A stretch of 64,000 nt of DNA from Hepsetus odoe (taxonomy: Eukaryota; Chordata; Actinopteri; Characiformes; Hepsetidae). The notes beneath the pieces are model-generated. The model searched no databases. It was not told where the DNA came from and saw only the letters and a list, made by a program, of their open reading frames with translations. The stretch spans positions 15,899,253-15,963,252 of the forward strand of contig CM029370.1 in the NCBI GenBank assembly GCA_017165825.1. Direction: 5' to 3'. Below are positions 31,746-43,775 of this stretch, piece after piece. The position numbers and the translations under genes are program-made. Each line of letters opens with the position of its first letter. Position 1 is the first letter of the stretch.

Positions 31746-34700
31746 TGGTAAGAGCCCAAATAAGGCTAACTTGGTTGAATTTATTACCTATAGCTAAGTG
31801 GCTTGGGTGTCAGGAGCACTTGTGGGATTCCCACTACTTGTATGACGGCTGCAAAATGCTTGCTGTGTCTTTGAATGATGAAAGCAATAATTCTGTCATA
31901 TTGACGAGGCTGAGAGATTTTCCTGATCTACAGAATTTGGCATGTACGTGACATGACATATATTAAATGGACTTATATGGAATGATTTTTAAGCCATTCT
32001 TTTATAACTGTAACATGTTTTGCCAATGCATGGTATAATGTGCAATTATTCGTAACTGGTCATTCTACAAGATCACATATCCACTGTCATTTTGTCAACA
32101 GGGGACTGCTGCATTTCTTGAGCCCTCACACAGATACATCGCACAGGCATTTTTAAGAAGTCAACTTGCAAAAAACAAATCTGATTTTGTTAAATAAAAA
32201 AAACAACTTTTTTTTTGTTCCCAACAATGAGTAGGTCCTAAGGTTTCACTTCATGAGTTGCTGTTCATGAGCCTTACATATACTTCACCATGTTCTGTGC
32301 TTCATTCATATGTGCAGGAGACGCCAGAGCCTGGCCGTGGCAGTGTTTACCGCTCACTGGTAGTAAACACCCGCCAAAGAAATGATGTGTTTCAGTGATT
32401 TCCCCATGCCAGCACACTACCCAAACTTCATGAGCCACTCACTGCTGCTGCAGTACTTCAGACTGTATGCAGAGCACTTTGATCTGCTCAAGCACATTCA
32501 TTTCCAGGTTATCATTTTGGTGTTATCACTTTTTACACTTTTATATATAATATAAATCCTTAACCCACAGAGAATGTATGTGTGTTACAGACACAGTAAT
32601 GCAGTGTGAGAGACAGAGGGATGACTTTTGTCTCAGGGTCAGTGGAGCTGGTAACAGAAAAAAGAAGAAAAATAGGAGAGCAAAAGAAACACATGTGTTG
32701 ATGCTGTCTTCGTATGTTCTGGACAGTTCAACAATCCAGTGAAACCCCTTTCAGCATTTCCTGGTATGACCACACCACAGTGACCACACCACATTCCTCA
32801 TACACTTAAAATATCCCCCTCCTCTTGATATTTTTTTGAAAACTCTTACTAATCTTAAAGAAAATAGGATAACATGAAGACATTTTTGAGATTTTTGATT
32901 ACCATAAACTTTGGCATAATGTTCAGTGGAGTGTCAAATAGTAAAATGTTTGGAAGACTTTTTGGCCCTGTTAAGTATAATATTTAAGGAAATACAGCTT
33001 TCCACAATAAGAACATTATTGCTACAGTCAAACATCGTGAGTGGTAGTGTCATGATAGAATGCCTTAAGTTCAGGGCCTTTTGCTACTTTGCCATAATGA
33101 GGTAGGTGTATGAATATGAAAGTAATCAAAGGATTGTCTTGTCCTCACTCTGAGTCTTAGACTCACGCACTGAAGGGTTATATAGCAGGACAACTATTAG
33201 AATGGATAAGAGCAAATCCACACTCTAAATAAAGTGATATAAATGGGATGTTGGTTTTGTAGTCAAAATCCTGACCTGAGCTTCGCTGACCTGTTGTGTA
33301 CGACCTGAAAAAGAGAGCGTCTTCAAGTGAATTGGAATTAAAACCATGTTGTGTGCCAGGAGAACTTCTCCTTGGGATGTCATAGACTGATCTGATGTGC
33401 TCAGCATGTTGTTGCAATTTTTGCTGCTAAAGGTAATAACCTGATTATTAAGCTTAGGGCTAGTAACACTTTTGCAAAAAATAAGCGTAAAATAAGAGTA
33501 AAATAAGCATTGAGTTTTGTTCCTTCAGAAATCACTATCATTTGATAACTCCATATTTACTCAGGTTGACTTTTTGTGATATACTACATTTCTTGAAAGA
33601 TTAGGAACAATTTAATGTTATAAATAAACAAAAAGAAAATCATAAAGAAATAACTTTTCAACAGCATTGTGTGTGTATGTGTATTAGATTCATTCATTCA
33701 GTGTTTTGCTTTTCTGTTCTAGGTATAGATTCGTTCCCAGGAACAATAACCCACAGTTGGGATTATGTGGATCATGATCCATTCAGAGGAAAAAAAGTGG
33801 TGATTATTGGTATTGGCAACTCTGGAGGGGACATCGCCGTTGATATCAGTAGAGCAGCAGAGAAAGTAAGCCTGTAGACAGATCAGATTAACGGTGAACA
33901 CATTTCACACTCTGTGAGACATTGTGAGAATTGTGATACTTTGGAAAATGATTTAATGCCTGATGAATGAAAACTTCACCACAATTTCATTTAATGAATT
34001 TAATGAAAATGAAAACAAGACGTCGAGGTATATAGACAGACAAAACAATACACCTTGTTTCGTGTAACTTTTTATATTTGATGCATGAAAAATTATGTGT
34101 ATTCTAAATGTAATATTTATCAATAAAATTATTACTGAATATTACCTTAACTATAGTATTCATATAAAATATCGTGTTTAAATATATTTCATATAAATTA
34201 AGAATCGTATTTCTCAAAGGAACAGTTGGGATGTTAAGTAAAATAAATAGATACATATCAGACCTACTTTGAAGTACTTAAACATACTATGAACAATTCA
34301 CAATGTTTAAGTTTAAGCTAAATAAACATTTCACATCAGATCACTCTGAACACCTTTTACATTTATATTCGATAAAAAATCTAAAATTCCCAAGAAAGAC
34401 CAGAGTCCAAACTTCCTCTGCCATTAACCTTAGCACAAACACTGAGCTTCGTAGAATGAAGCCAAGGCCAAATAGGTGCATACAAGTCCCACATCGCCAG
34501 AAGCGCTGGTCTGTAGAATCTATTAGTGGAGCAGAGGAAATATGATCTGTGGAGTGAAATATCACACTTCTCACACTTCTCTGTCAATTGTTTATTGTTT
34601 TTCTGGGGCTGGGCTACTCCATAATGATGCCTATGTATTTAGAATGGGGTGATATAAAAGTTCTTATAGGTGTTTTTTTGCCAGATATTTTAATAGTTTT

Positions 34701-35529
34701 TGTTCTATAGTGTGTAAACAAATTTTGGATCCAATTTATACCTCTATTCATCTTTTTCATGAATATTTCAATACTTCAGCTACGTTCTGGATATGTGACA
34801 AAAGAAAGGCACTGTATGGTCAATGAAAAGCAAACATCCTCTTATCGATTTGATATTCGATAATGTCTAACCAGAGATATCTTTTCAATACTTGTTTATT
34901 TTATTCATTTTAATTTTTTCATTTACTGCTGTAGTTCAACCTATTTCCTGTCCTTTTGCTTTGAAGCGTTCTGAGCATGAGGAAGAAGGTGCATGGGTTA
35001 TTAGACGCATGGCCAATGATGGACTGCCAATTGACATGATGTTTAATAGACGTTCAATTGCCATGCTGTTCCAGCTGCTTCCTGAAACATTGCTAAACTG
35101 GATAGTGGAACGAGCTGTCAACCAGAAATGTGACCATAGGCTGTATAGACTGCAGCCCAGCCACAGGTGCAGTAGGACAATATACCACACACTTACCAAT
35201 ATCAAACAAACTGGTAAAGCAAAGGCGATCACTGCTGCTTGTCATGGAGACAAAGGCTTAAGAGACACTTTAAACATTAGAACAATATTATAATTTAATG
35301 GAAACATTATGTTTGTCTAATTTAGTTTGGGGACACCTTGCCTTCACATAAATTTTAAGCTGTACTAGATTACTTTTCCTTGTCTATGTGAATTAGAAAT
35401 TGCTTTCATTTTTATCATAACATATTTAAGAACATGCTATCAGGGAGGTGTCAAACTCTTAGAGGGATTTTTCTTGCTCATACATGAGAGGTGGAAGAAG
35501 GGGGTTGGGAGGTAAAAATATAGAAATAT

Positions 35530-36150
35530 TTAATTTTTGACTTTAAATCTCACTCCACAAAAGGTTCTGTAACCATTAAACATCTGTTTGTTTAAACTTG
35601 GAGAGTCAAACCACCTTTTTCCAGAATAACACCTTTTGCAAAACCATTTGGAAGTGGTGAATCTCCTTTCCAGGTAGGCTGAGCAGCGTGATAACCTAAT
35701 AATTGGAGCACACTCTCCTATCCCCCTGTCAACCACTGCAAAGGCACACAATATGACATGATGCCACATTGAAAGGAGTGTCAGCTGTGAGTGCCCAGCA
35801 AGAACCTTCAGTATCTGAGGAGGCATATCCACCCACCAGCCTTCTTGCCGTATAAGCTTTCTCAGTTTAATTGAAATTTGTGATGTGTTCATGCTTAATC
35901 CTCAGGGCTGCCTCCTCCTCAAAGTGTGGCCTCTGTCAAAATCAATACCTCCCCCATCCTGCCTGAGAAAACAACCTGGATGAGGCCCTGCTGCCTCTGG
36001 GTTCATAATGATTTGACAAGATCTTGTTGATCCACCTGACCAATACAGTGATGGATTAAATGTTCCACCCTCAAAGCAGAATGAGTTATTCCTCTTCTTA
36101 GGCTTTCCATCAGTAGAACCTTGACGAGGAACCACAGTTGTTCTAAGCAA
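35530..36150 (-). other. Unassigned complex block in the FMO pseudogene
   Basis: Two minus-strand open frames of 82 and 120 codons (36150-35902 and 35892-35530) stand close together in high-complexity sequence inside the pseudogene intron. I recognise no family. They may be chance, or the remains of a transposon or gene piece inserted here. Confidence 0.3.
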
Positions 36151-37589
36151 GTCTAGTTAAACAGTGTCAACAATCATCAAAGCTCTTTTAGGCCACGGTG
36201 GATTAAAAAAGAGTTTCCTGATCTTGGTCCTGGAGGTACCCTGCCCTACACATCTCAGGGTTTTCACTGGTTTCAAAACACCTGACTACTTAGCTTATCA
36301 ACAAAGCCTTACTCAGCTGCTGTGGTGTGTCAGAAAATCACTTTTAACACTTGCTAGGTAGTGTGACCCCCCAGGTCTATAGCTGGAAAATACTAGTTTA
36401 AACAGATATAAGTGTTCTCATTACATCAGAATGATAAAATTCTGGAATTGTGTCTGTCAACTGCAGGATGCTGGACCCGGCGACCGTCGTGTGTTTCGCC
36501 AGGGCCCAGCATCCTCCAGGGAGCCCTGCAGGTGAAACCAAACATAAAAAGAGTTCAGAGGCTCCAACTGTGGTATTTGACAGTAGGTGGTGAGAAGGGA
36601 TGATGCAGTGGTCTTCTGTACAGGATACAAAACCACGCCTTTGCATTTTTACCAGCTCAGAACAATGAGCAGGGAATTTGCCCTCTTTAGAAGGAGTCTT
36701 CCCCTCTGTCCTAGAGCGCCCCACTGGCCATCATTGGGCTTCTCAACGCCAAGGATCTCTCTAATGCCTTTAGCAGAGTTACTGAGCACGATGGGCCTCA
36801 GAGCGTATTCTCAGGTATTCCAGAGGAGGTGGAAAGAATGGGATCTGGCTTTTTTGTGTAGGTTAGATGAGAATATAACCATTAAAATGTCATTAGTATT
36901 TTTCATTTACATTTTCATGTTATTGTTTTTCATTCCAAATGCTTAATATTTAATTGCGCATAAACAAATGTCACTTCTATAAAGATGGAATTAATAGTTT
37001 AGAAATTGGTATAATGTGTGTGGCCTTTGAAAAACTTTATTCTCTTTAGCTCCCTCAGGAAAGAACCATCTTCCTCGCTTTGAAAACAATGCATCGAATT
37101 GTTCAGAAAGAGATTCGAGCAAAAATCACTAGGTGATTCTTCATTGATGACTAACATCACCAGACTGCTTAGTTTCCCTATTGCCTTACTCTGATTGAAT
37201 TCCCAGAAGTATTTGTTTCCTCATTGTTTAGTGCTTCTGACACTTATTTTCCTTTCTAACTTCATCCTTCTTAGATATTCTTGACCCAGGAAACTTGCTC
37301 TCGAGGTGGGCTATATCGCCCCATGGATTCCTTACAGGAAGTGGGTGTGCATCCCAACCTTTTGGCTGTTCTAACAGATCCTGCTTTGAGTTGGAGGTTC
37401 TAATCCCAGTCCACCACCCCATATCAGTATCGACTGTCTGGACCAGGCTGCTGGGAGGGGGCTCGCCATGCCATCTTCACTGTATGGGAACGTGTAGTCC
37501 ATCCCCTGAACACACGCCCCATTCCAGAGCCCAAATCATCTGGTCTAGCCCTTTGGCTGAATATGATAGGAGGGGGCGGGCGCTAATTT

Positions 37590-39230
37590 CCAGTGTGTAT
37601 TAAGCATGCAGAGCTGCCTTCATGATCCCAGTTCATGGCTGGCCTCTTTTGTCACATACAAATAGTTCTACGTCATCTATGAGGCATTGATGTTGAGGTC
37701 AGAGGAATAAAGCCTTATATTGTAATTCAGTTAGTGTGTAAAAGTCTTGATGTAATCAAAAATAGTTAGACTGACTTTTACTAATGCATCTGGTATATAT
37801 AAGCATGGCTGTTATTAAGGGAGTTGTGGTTCTTTAATAATCTGTCAAACATTTTCTCAACATTTTTAAATCCCTCTTTAAAAGCCATTCATTTCCTGAG
37901 CTTTTACTTCATTTACATTTTTCATAGTGGTAATAAGGTTTTAGAAATGATGGTTCTTCTGGTGGAAAAACTATATTCCAATGCACTCTTTCACTCCCCT
38001 TTATTCTGTTATCTTTACTGAGAGCATTTATGTCCAGAGCAAAGGTATCGTAGGTAAAAGAGCATCTAGAGGTATACAGCCACATGTGACAAGCAAGCAT
38101 GTGAATGAGAAAGGAGAGAGAATGCTGAAAACGGAGCCCTTTTCATATGAAAGCACATTTAAAATTCACTGCTGTAGACCAAGATCATATCTCGTATGGT
38201 CTGACCAGCACTAGTGTAGGTTTCTTCCATCGAGGAGATGGTGAAGAGAAGTTATGTTTAATGCATTTTTCAACAGTATTAATGAAGCACATTGTACGTA
38301 ACCAGTAAATGACATTCAGTCATATCATGCACCTTGTTATTGAGCTCAAAAAGTCAGTTTATAAGTGGTATGTTGTGATGTAAGATTGTGGTCAGTAAAA
38401 TGACTTTATGATGAGATCAAATTCAAAGAGAATTGTGTATTACAGTGTCATGTTCTAGAATATAAATGAAAATCTGAGAAGGCGTTTGCAGAGGCATTTT
38501 ATTTACATTCAGTTGCAAAGCGTGTGTTAAGTTTTTGTACATTTAAAATGGAAAAAAGTATTTTGGGCAGTTTATTTTTCAATGTTTCTGCCATATTGAA
38601 TAAAGTTACTGCAGGTACTCTGTGATTGTCTTTCCTTGTAGTCACACTCCAACTCTGCTTATATCAAAATGCTTTAGAAGCTACATTTACATAATGAACT
38701 ATATCAATTTCATTTCCAACTACTATCAAGAGTTCTCCCGCTCAGTAAATTTCACTGTTGAAGAATTCAAGTTACCCTGTAGCGCTATGTGCACTGTTTC
38801 CCATCTAAAATCTGCTTACTAACACAGTGGGAATGGACACCATGGACATCTGGCTGTTTTTCTGGATTCAGTTTCATTTGTTTCGGTTCTCTATTTCTCA
38901 AAAAGTACAGCGTTTTCACCTAATGCTGTCAGATACTGCAGACAACGAACACATACCTCTGCAGTTCTCTCTGAAGTCTTGAGTAACTGGTACTTGTGAG
39001 GAAATGTAAAAAATTTTTAGTTTTCTTGGAGGCAGTTTTGGTGCTCATATTCCATTGAAGGTGCTTTTTTCTGAGTGTCATTCATGTAGACTGGGAAAGG
39101 GATGCATTTCATTTAAACAATTCTGATGTGTACATCAGATCCACGCAAATAATAGTTAGCCTTTCATAAGTAGCCTCTCTACATTTACAGCATTTGCAGG
39201 CAGCTCTTATCTGACAACTTACATGTCCTT
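37590..39230. other. AT-rich spacer between the FMO copies
   Basis: I see no gene or recognisable element in this stretch. An AATAAA near 38599 could serve an upstream transcript. Confidence 0.5.
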
Positions 39231-39235
39231 ATTAC

Positions 39236-39378
39236 AGGGACAGTCCCCCTGAAGCAATTCAGGGTTAAGGGTCTTGCTCAGGGACCCAGTGGTAGTGCTT
39301 GAGGTGGGATTCAAACCTGGGACCTCTTGAGCCATTGGTCCATAGGCAAGTACCCTACCACTAGACCACCACCACCCA
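39236..39378 (-). mobile_element. tRNA-derived SINE of a second family
   Basis: On the minus strand: head 'tgggtggtggtggtctagtg', A-box-like TAGTGGTAGGG, B-box-like 'ggtttgaatcccacctc', then 'ggtccctgagcaagaccctt' and 'aattgcttcagggggactgt'. The sequence after the B-box differs from the other SINEs in this window. Confidence 0.85.
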
Positions 39379-39379
39379 T

Positions 39380-40960
39380 ACATTCTACAAAGGTACAGTA
39401 CAACTCCTTCTGACTTTCTCTATACTGTTTCATCAAAACCCTCAGAGCAAACATTGCATTTGCAGTTAACATATCTTCCACTACTCTTACCCATGACTTC
39501 ATGCTGTGGCTGATCAACCCTCTGTAGACCTACAGCCTGACCTGCTGCACATCTTTCCCAGCTCTCTCAATCTGCCTAGCCAGTCAGTGTAAATTTCCTT
39601 TTTCTACCACCTTACTGTCTGACCTCTCATAAAATTCACCAAACACCTTATCTTTGGCCTTCACCTCGTCTTGTACTCCTGTCAACGTTTTTTCCACCCC
39701 CTGGCTTCCCCCTTATTTTCTCCAACCTCTTCTGTATACGCTTATGAACTTCTGGGTTCCACCACCAAGTTTTCTTATCTTAAGTCTTATCCATAGATTT
39801 TTGTCGTTTGACCAGATGTCTCACCTTTCTGTGTCTTCTCCGCAAAAGTAGTGTGTGGTTTAAGACTTGAGGAAAATTATGTCTGTGTGATCATCATAAC
39901 CCACACCCACACACTCCTTACACTTCCACCCAAATGCCTTGAAACTTCTCTTCCATTGTTCCTTTGCGGTAAACAGTTATTTACTATTTATGTCCGAAAG
40001 CTGCTAATGTAATTATTTTGCACAAAGATGTGACAATGTTTCAGTGGCCATTAAATGTTCAAGTTTGTAGGAATGGAAAACAGGCACTTTGCTGAAGCTG
40101 AATATATTTTAACAATAATAACTTCTGTTTATGGGGAGAGTCAACTAATAAAACTGGGGACAGCGCTTAAAAATGTCCAAAAATGGAACATCTGGTCATC
40201 ACTGTCAAAAAAGTACAGTTTCAATATTGACATTAATAGCCTCTGTCTGTGACATTCCAGCTGGCCTGCCGACCTTTGATCACGCTGATCTAAAATCGTG
40301 CCCATTTCTTTGTTTAATGTTTTGAATTTCCTCACACTTGTTCTTAAGTCATATCATAGATTTTGTCTTCTGGCCAGATGTCTCACCTTTCTAACTGTCT
40401 TCTGCTCAGTAGCTGCCCAACAATTTAAGAAATCTTCCCTCCCCAGTGTCTGCCTTAATTCCTGCCTGAGTTACACCTCAGTCTTCCTTCTTCAGCTTCC
40501 ATCATTGGATCCTTGACTCTGCCCTCACATTCCTCCTCTTCTTGACCTCCAGGGTCATCTACAGACCACCATCCTTTGCTGTTTAGCTACACTCTCCCCG
40601 TCACTACTTTGCAGTCTCCAATCTCCATCAGACCGACCCTCTTGCAAAGGATATAATCCACCTGTGTGCATCTTCCTCCACTCTTATACATCACCCTGTG
40701 CTGCCCCCTTTTCTTAAAATAAGTATTACTACAGCCATTTCGATTCTTTTAGCAAAATCTACAACCATCTGCCCTTCTGCATTCCTCTCCTTCACCCATC
40801 TACCCATCACCTCCTCACCTCTGTTCCCTTCACCAGTCACGCTGCCAACATTCAAAGTTTCTACCCTCACTTCCACTCTCCTACCCTTCCTTTTCTCCTC
40901 CTGCCTCCAGACTACCTTCACTGTTAAAAGGCCACCACTGTAAATAAGAAATGTTCTTCT
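39380..40960 (-). mobile_element. RTE-like LINE, endonuclease region, interrupted
   Basis: Minus-strand translation gives ERNAEGQMVVDFAKR (endonuclease), later an MVVCR-type segment, and near 39.75 kb WWWNPEVHKRIQKRLEK, the linker between endonuclease and reverse transcriptase of fish RTE-type elements. The body is interrupted at 39850-40341 by unrelated sequence. All frames are broken. Confidence 0.8.
39850..40341 (+). repeat. 490-bp duplicated segment, copy 1 (inside the LINE)
   Basis: Close to collinear with 42477-42968, e.g. 'cacaaagatgtgacaatgtt', 'ggccattaaatgttcaa', 'aggaatggaaaacaggcact', 'aactaataaaactggggaca' and 'caatattgacattaatagcc'. It is flanked by a repeated LINE segment of about 70 bp (39778-39849 and 40342-40410). 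Confidence 0.9.
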
Positions 40961-41108
40961 TAGTTTCTTTGCCTGTTTAGAAATGCAGGTTAAATAAAGA
41001 AATGTGTCACATGCACCAAAACATACAGACATAAACGTGATGGAAATCCCTCAGATTAGTTTAAGATGTTAGTACTAAAGGGACTTATGACTGGAGAAAA
41101 TTTCAGAA

Positions 41109-41112
<4 letters not shown>

Positions 41113-41157
<45 letters not shown>
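41113..41157. repeat. (CT)n microsatellite
   Basis: Pure CT tract of 45 bp, directly upstream of a GC-richer stretch and the 18-bp array. Confidence 0.96.
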
Positions 41158-41158
<1 letters not shown>

Positions 41159-41250
41159 CCCCCTCTGCTACAAGGAAGCGGGAAGAAGACGTAAACTCCC
41201 GATCGGGTTCAGCGTTGCTCTTTAGGACTGTTTTCGTTTCGATTATAAGG
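41158..41250 (+). promoter_or_regulatory. Possible promoter and untranslated first exon of fmo5
   Basis: CpG-containing, unique-looking DNA that ends in a strong donor (AAG|GTAAGT at 41249-41250). The acceptor before the fmo5 start codon (43766|43767) would need such an untranslated exon. The link is inference only. Confidence 0.3.
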
Positions 41251-41283
41251 TAAGTCTGCGTCAGCTTCAGATATTCCTCCGCC

Positions 41284-42329
41284 CAGCTGTGGGTGAGTGA
41301 TCAGCTGCAGGTGAGTGATCAGCTGCAGGTGAGAATTATTATGTAACTGTGGGGTAGTGATCCTTTCACGGAAGTGAGTGTACAGCTGTGATTGAGTGTA
41401 TAACTGTGGGTGAGTGTGCAGCTGTGGGTGAATGTGCAGTTAATGTACAGCTGTGGGTAAGTGTTCAGCTTCAGGTGAGTGTGCAGCTGTGATTGAATTT
41501 TCAGCTGTGGGTGAGTGATCAGCTGCAGGTGAGTGTACAGCTGTGGGTGAGTATTGCCGGATGTGTACATCTGTGGGTAAGTGTTCAGCTGCAGGTGAGT
41601 GTGCAGCTGTGATTGAGTGTATAACTGTGGGTGAGTGTGCAGCTGTGGGTGAATGTGCAGTTATTAACTGCAGCTGCAGGTGAGTGTTCAGCTGCGGGTA
41701 GTGTCTAGCTAATGGGTCAATGTACATCTGTGGAGTGAGTGTACAACTGTGGGTGAGTGTATAACTGTGGATGAGTGTACAGCTGTGGGTGGGTGGCCAC
41801 AACTGTGGATGAGTGTACAGCTGTGGTGAAGTGTGCAGTTAATGTACAGCTGTGGGTAAGTGTTCAGCTGTGGGTAGGATTTTCAGCTTTTGAGTGAGTG
41901 TGCAGCTGTGATTGAATGTATAACTGTGGGTAGTGATACCTTCCAATGGTCAATGTACATCTGTGGGTGAAATTATTACCAGCTGTGATTAATGTACAGC
42001 TGTGGGTTAATGTTCAACTGAGAGGTGAGTATACAACTGTGGTGAACGTTTAGCTGTGGGTGAACGTTTAGCTGTGGGTGAGCGTTTAGCTGTGGGTGAG
42101 TGTTCAGCTGTGGGTGAGTGTTCAGCTGTGGGTTAGTGTACAGCTGTGAGTTAATGTACAGCTCTGGGTGAGCGTTCAGCTCTGGGTGAGCGTTCAGCTG
42201 TGAGTGAGCGTTCAGCTGTGGGTTAGTGTACAGCTGTGAGTTAATGTACAGCTCTGGGTGAGCGTTCAGCTGTGGGTGAGCGTTCAGCTGTGGGTGAGCG
42301 TTCAGCTGTGGGTGAGTGTGCATCTGTGC
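41284..42329 (+). repeat. 18-bp tandem array (minisatellite), about 1 kb
   Basis: Consensus unit CAGCTGTGGGTGAGTGTT repeated roughly 50-60 times, more regular toward the 3' end (42060-42329). Variants include CAGCTGCAGG, CAGCTCTGGG and GTGAGCG, and some units are broken. The 18-bp period keeps long frames open on the minus strand, giving THPQLN-type hexapeptide repeats, which I judge non-coding. Each good unit contains an E-box (CAGCTG) and a 5'-splice-like GGTGAGT. Confidence 0.95.
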
Positions 42330-42476
42330 AGACTGTATTTCAGCTGTGTGGTGACTCAGTGCTACAGTTGAGAAAAGCTCAGTAACAGTGTTTTCTGCGC
42401 TGCTCCGTCTCCCTGCACCGGTGCTCACCTGTCACACTGTAACCTTTTTCTCACCTGAACACATTAGCCAAATAAA

Positions 42477-42968
42477 GCTGTGGTTTAAAGACTTGGAGAA
42501 GAAGCGATTATGTCTGTGTGATCATCACTTCAAACACACCCACACACTCAGACACTGCCCACCCAAACGCCTTGAACACTTCTCTCTTCATTGTTCTTTT
42601 GCAGTAAACAGTTATTTACTATTTACGTCAAAACTCTTAATGTAATTATTTTGCACAAAGATGTGACAATGTTTCAGTGGCCATTAAATGTTCAAAGTTT
42701 GTAGGAATGGAAAACAGGCACTGCCTGAGCTGAATGTATTTTAACAATAATAACTGTTTATGGGGAAGTCCAACTAATAAAACTGGGGACAGCGCCCAAA
42801 AATGGAAACATCTGGTCATCCTTATTAAAAGTACGGTTTCAATATTGACATTAATAGCCCACTCTGTCACCAGTGACATTCCAGCTGACATAACCAACCT
42901 TTAGTCACGCAGTCTAAAAATCGTGCATGTTTCATTGTTTAAAGTTTTTGAATTTCCTCACACTTGTC
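42477..42968 (+). repeat. 490-bp duplicated segment, copy 2
   Basis: Counterpart of 39850-40341, same orientation, immediately after the 18-bp array. Differences are scattered substitutions and small indels. It is not flanked by LINE sequence, so it is the likelier source copy. Confidence 0.88.
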
Positions 42969-43775
42969 TGTAAGAGAATAGAGATATATATATAAAATAA
43001 ATATATATAAATATATAAAACTTTGTCATACACAATTTCACAGCAGCCCAGACACAGTTAAATACAGTCTTTGTATCGCGTACTCTGTATACTCAGTAAA
43101 AATTCTTTTAAAATGATTGTCTCTTCTTCATATATTAATGAAACTTCCAGGTGCTCAGTTTTTCACATTATAAATTGTTTTATTTTATATTGTGGCAATA
43201 ATTATTGACAATATTGGCGTGTCAGCACTGTGTTCAACAAAGTACATGAGGATGTAAATGTCTCCTCTGTTTTTCTAGAGATTAAATTTTTAAATGTTTT
43301 AAATGCAAAACATTATTTTATGCCTTCAGACTTGACCCTTTGGTATACTGAGTAGATAAAATGAAAGAAATAGAAATAAATGTTTCACTATGACAGGCTA
43401 CAAAGGTACAATGAGTCTAGATAAAGGGGTTCAAACGCTCCGGCGTTCAGAATCACCAGTAAACTAATCACCAGCTTGATCATCTGGAATCATCTGCCTG
43501 TTTCTTCACTGATATATGCCAGTGAGATGACTTTGTTTGATTAAATGTATTATACATAGGTTACTGTGTGGCTTATTAAAGGAATAAAGAACCCGAGACT
43601 ACAGGGACTGAACTGAAAATGAGAGCCAAAAACGTTGTCCTTTCTTTGGAAGCAAAGAAAGAAATAAGAGGCGGCTCAAGAATTTTGTGTAGTCGTGTGT
43701 TTAAGGACATTTTGCCATATTTCTCATATTTGTCTGTGTATGATATGCTTCCCTATCCTGACAAAGAACCCCAGT

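Larger units (their letters stand above)
31390..37586 (+). pseudogene. FMO5-like flavin monooxygenase pseudogene
   Basis: Recognisable exons, in the same order and with the same splice phases as the intact gene at 43.8-50.1 kb: 31390-31521, 32318-32507, 33723-33865, 34967-35166, 36467-36814, 37050-37132 and 37275-37586. The FAD motif (GAGNFG) and NADPH motif (GIGNSG) survive. Lesions: exon 3 has one extra base near 32370-32372 (190 bp instead of 189), giving an early stop. No good match exists for the exon carrying VCTGHH. The 348-bp large exon (356 in the intact gene) switches frame several times. The last exon has TAA at 37401-37403 where the intact gene reads VLFGP. Introns carry transposon pieces. 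One base error could be an assembly fault, but the sum cannot. The parent was active, since splice sites and long similarity remain. Confidence 0.92.

Noticed and set aside
41319..42428. Minus-strand open frames encoding NAHPQL/THPQLN hexapeptide repeats, up to 150 codons
   Set aside because: They arise because the 18-bp array period is a multiple of three. Irregular units break the frame, and there is no promoter or homology.
42388..42645. Frame with WFKDLEKKRLCLCDHHF, loosely THAP-like
   Set aside because: No THAP zinc ligands are in the right spacing, and the related copy at 39.85 kb is not open.
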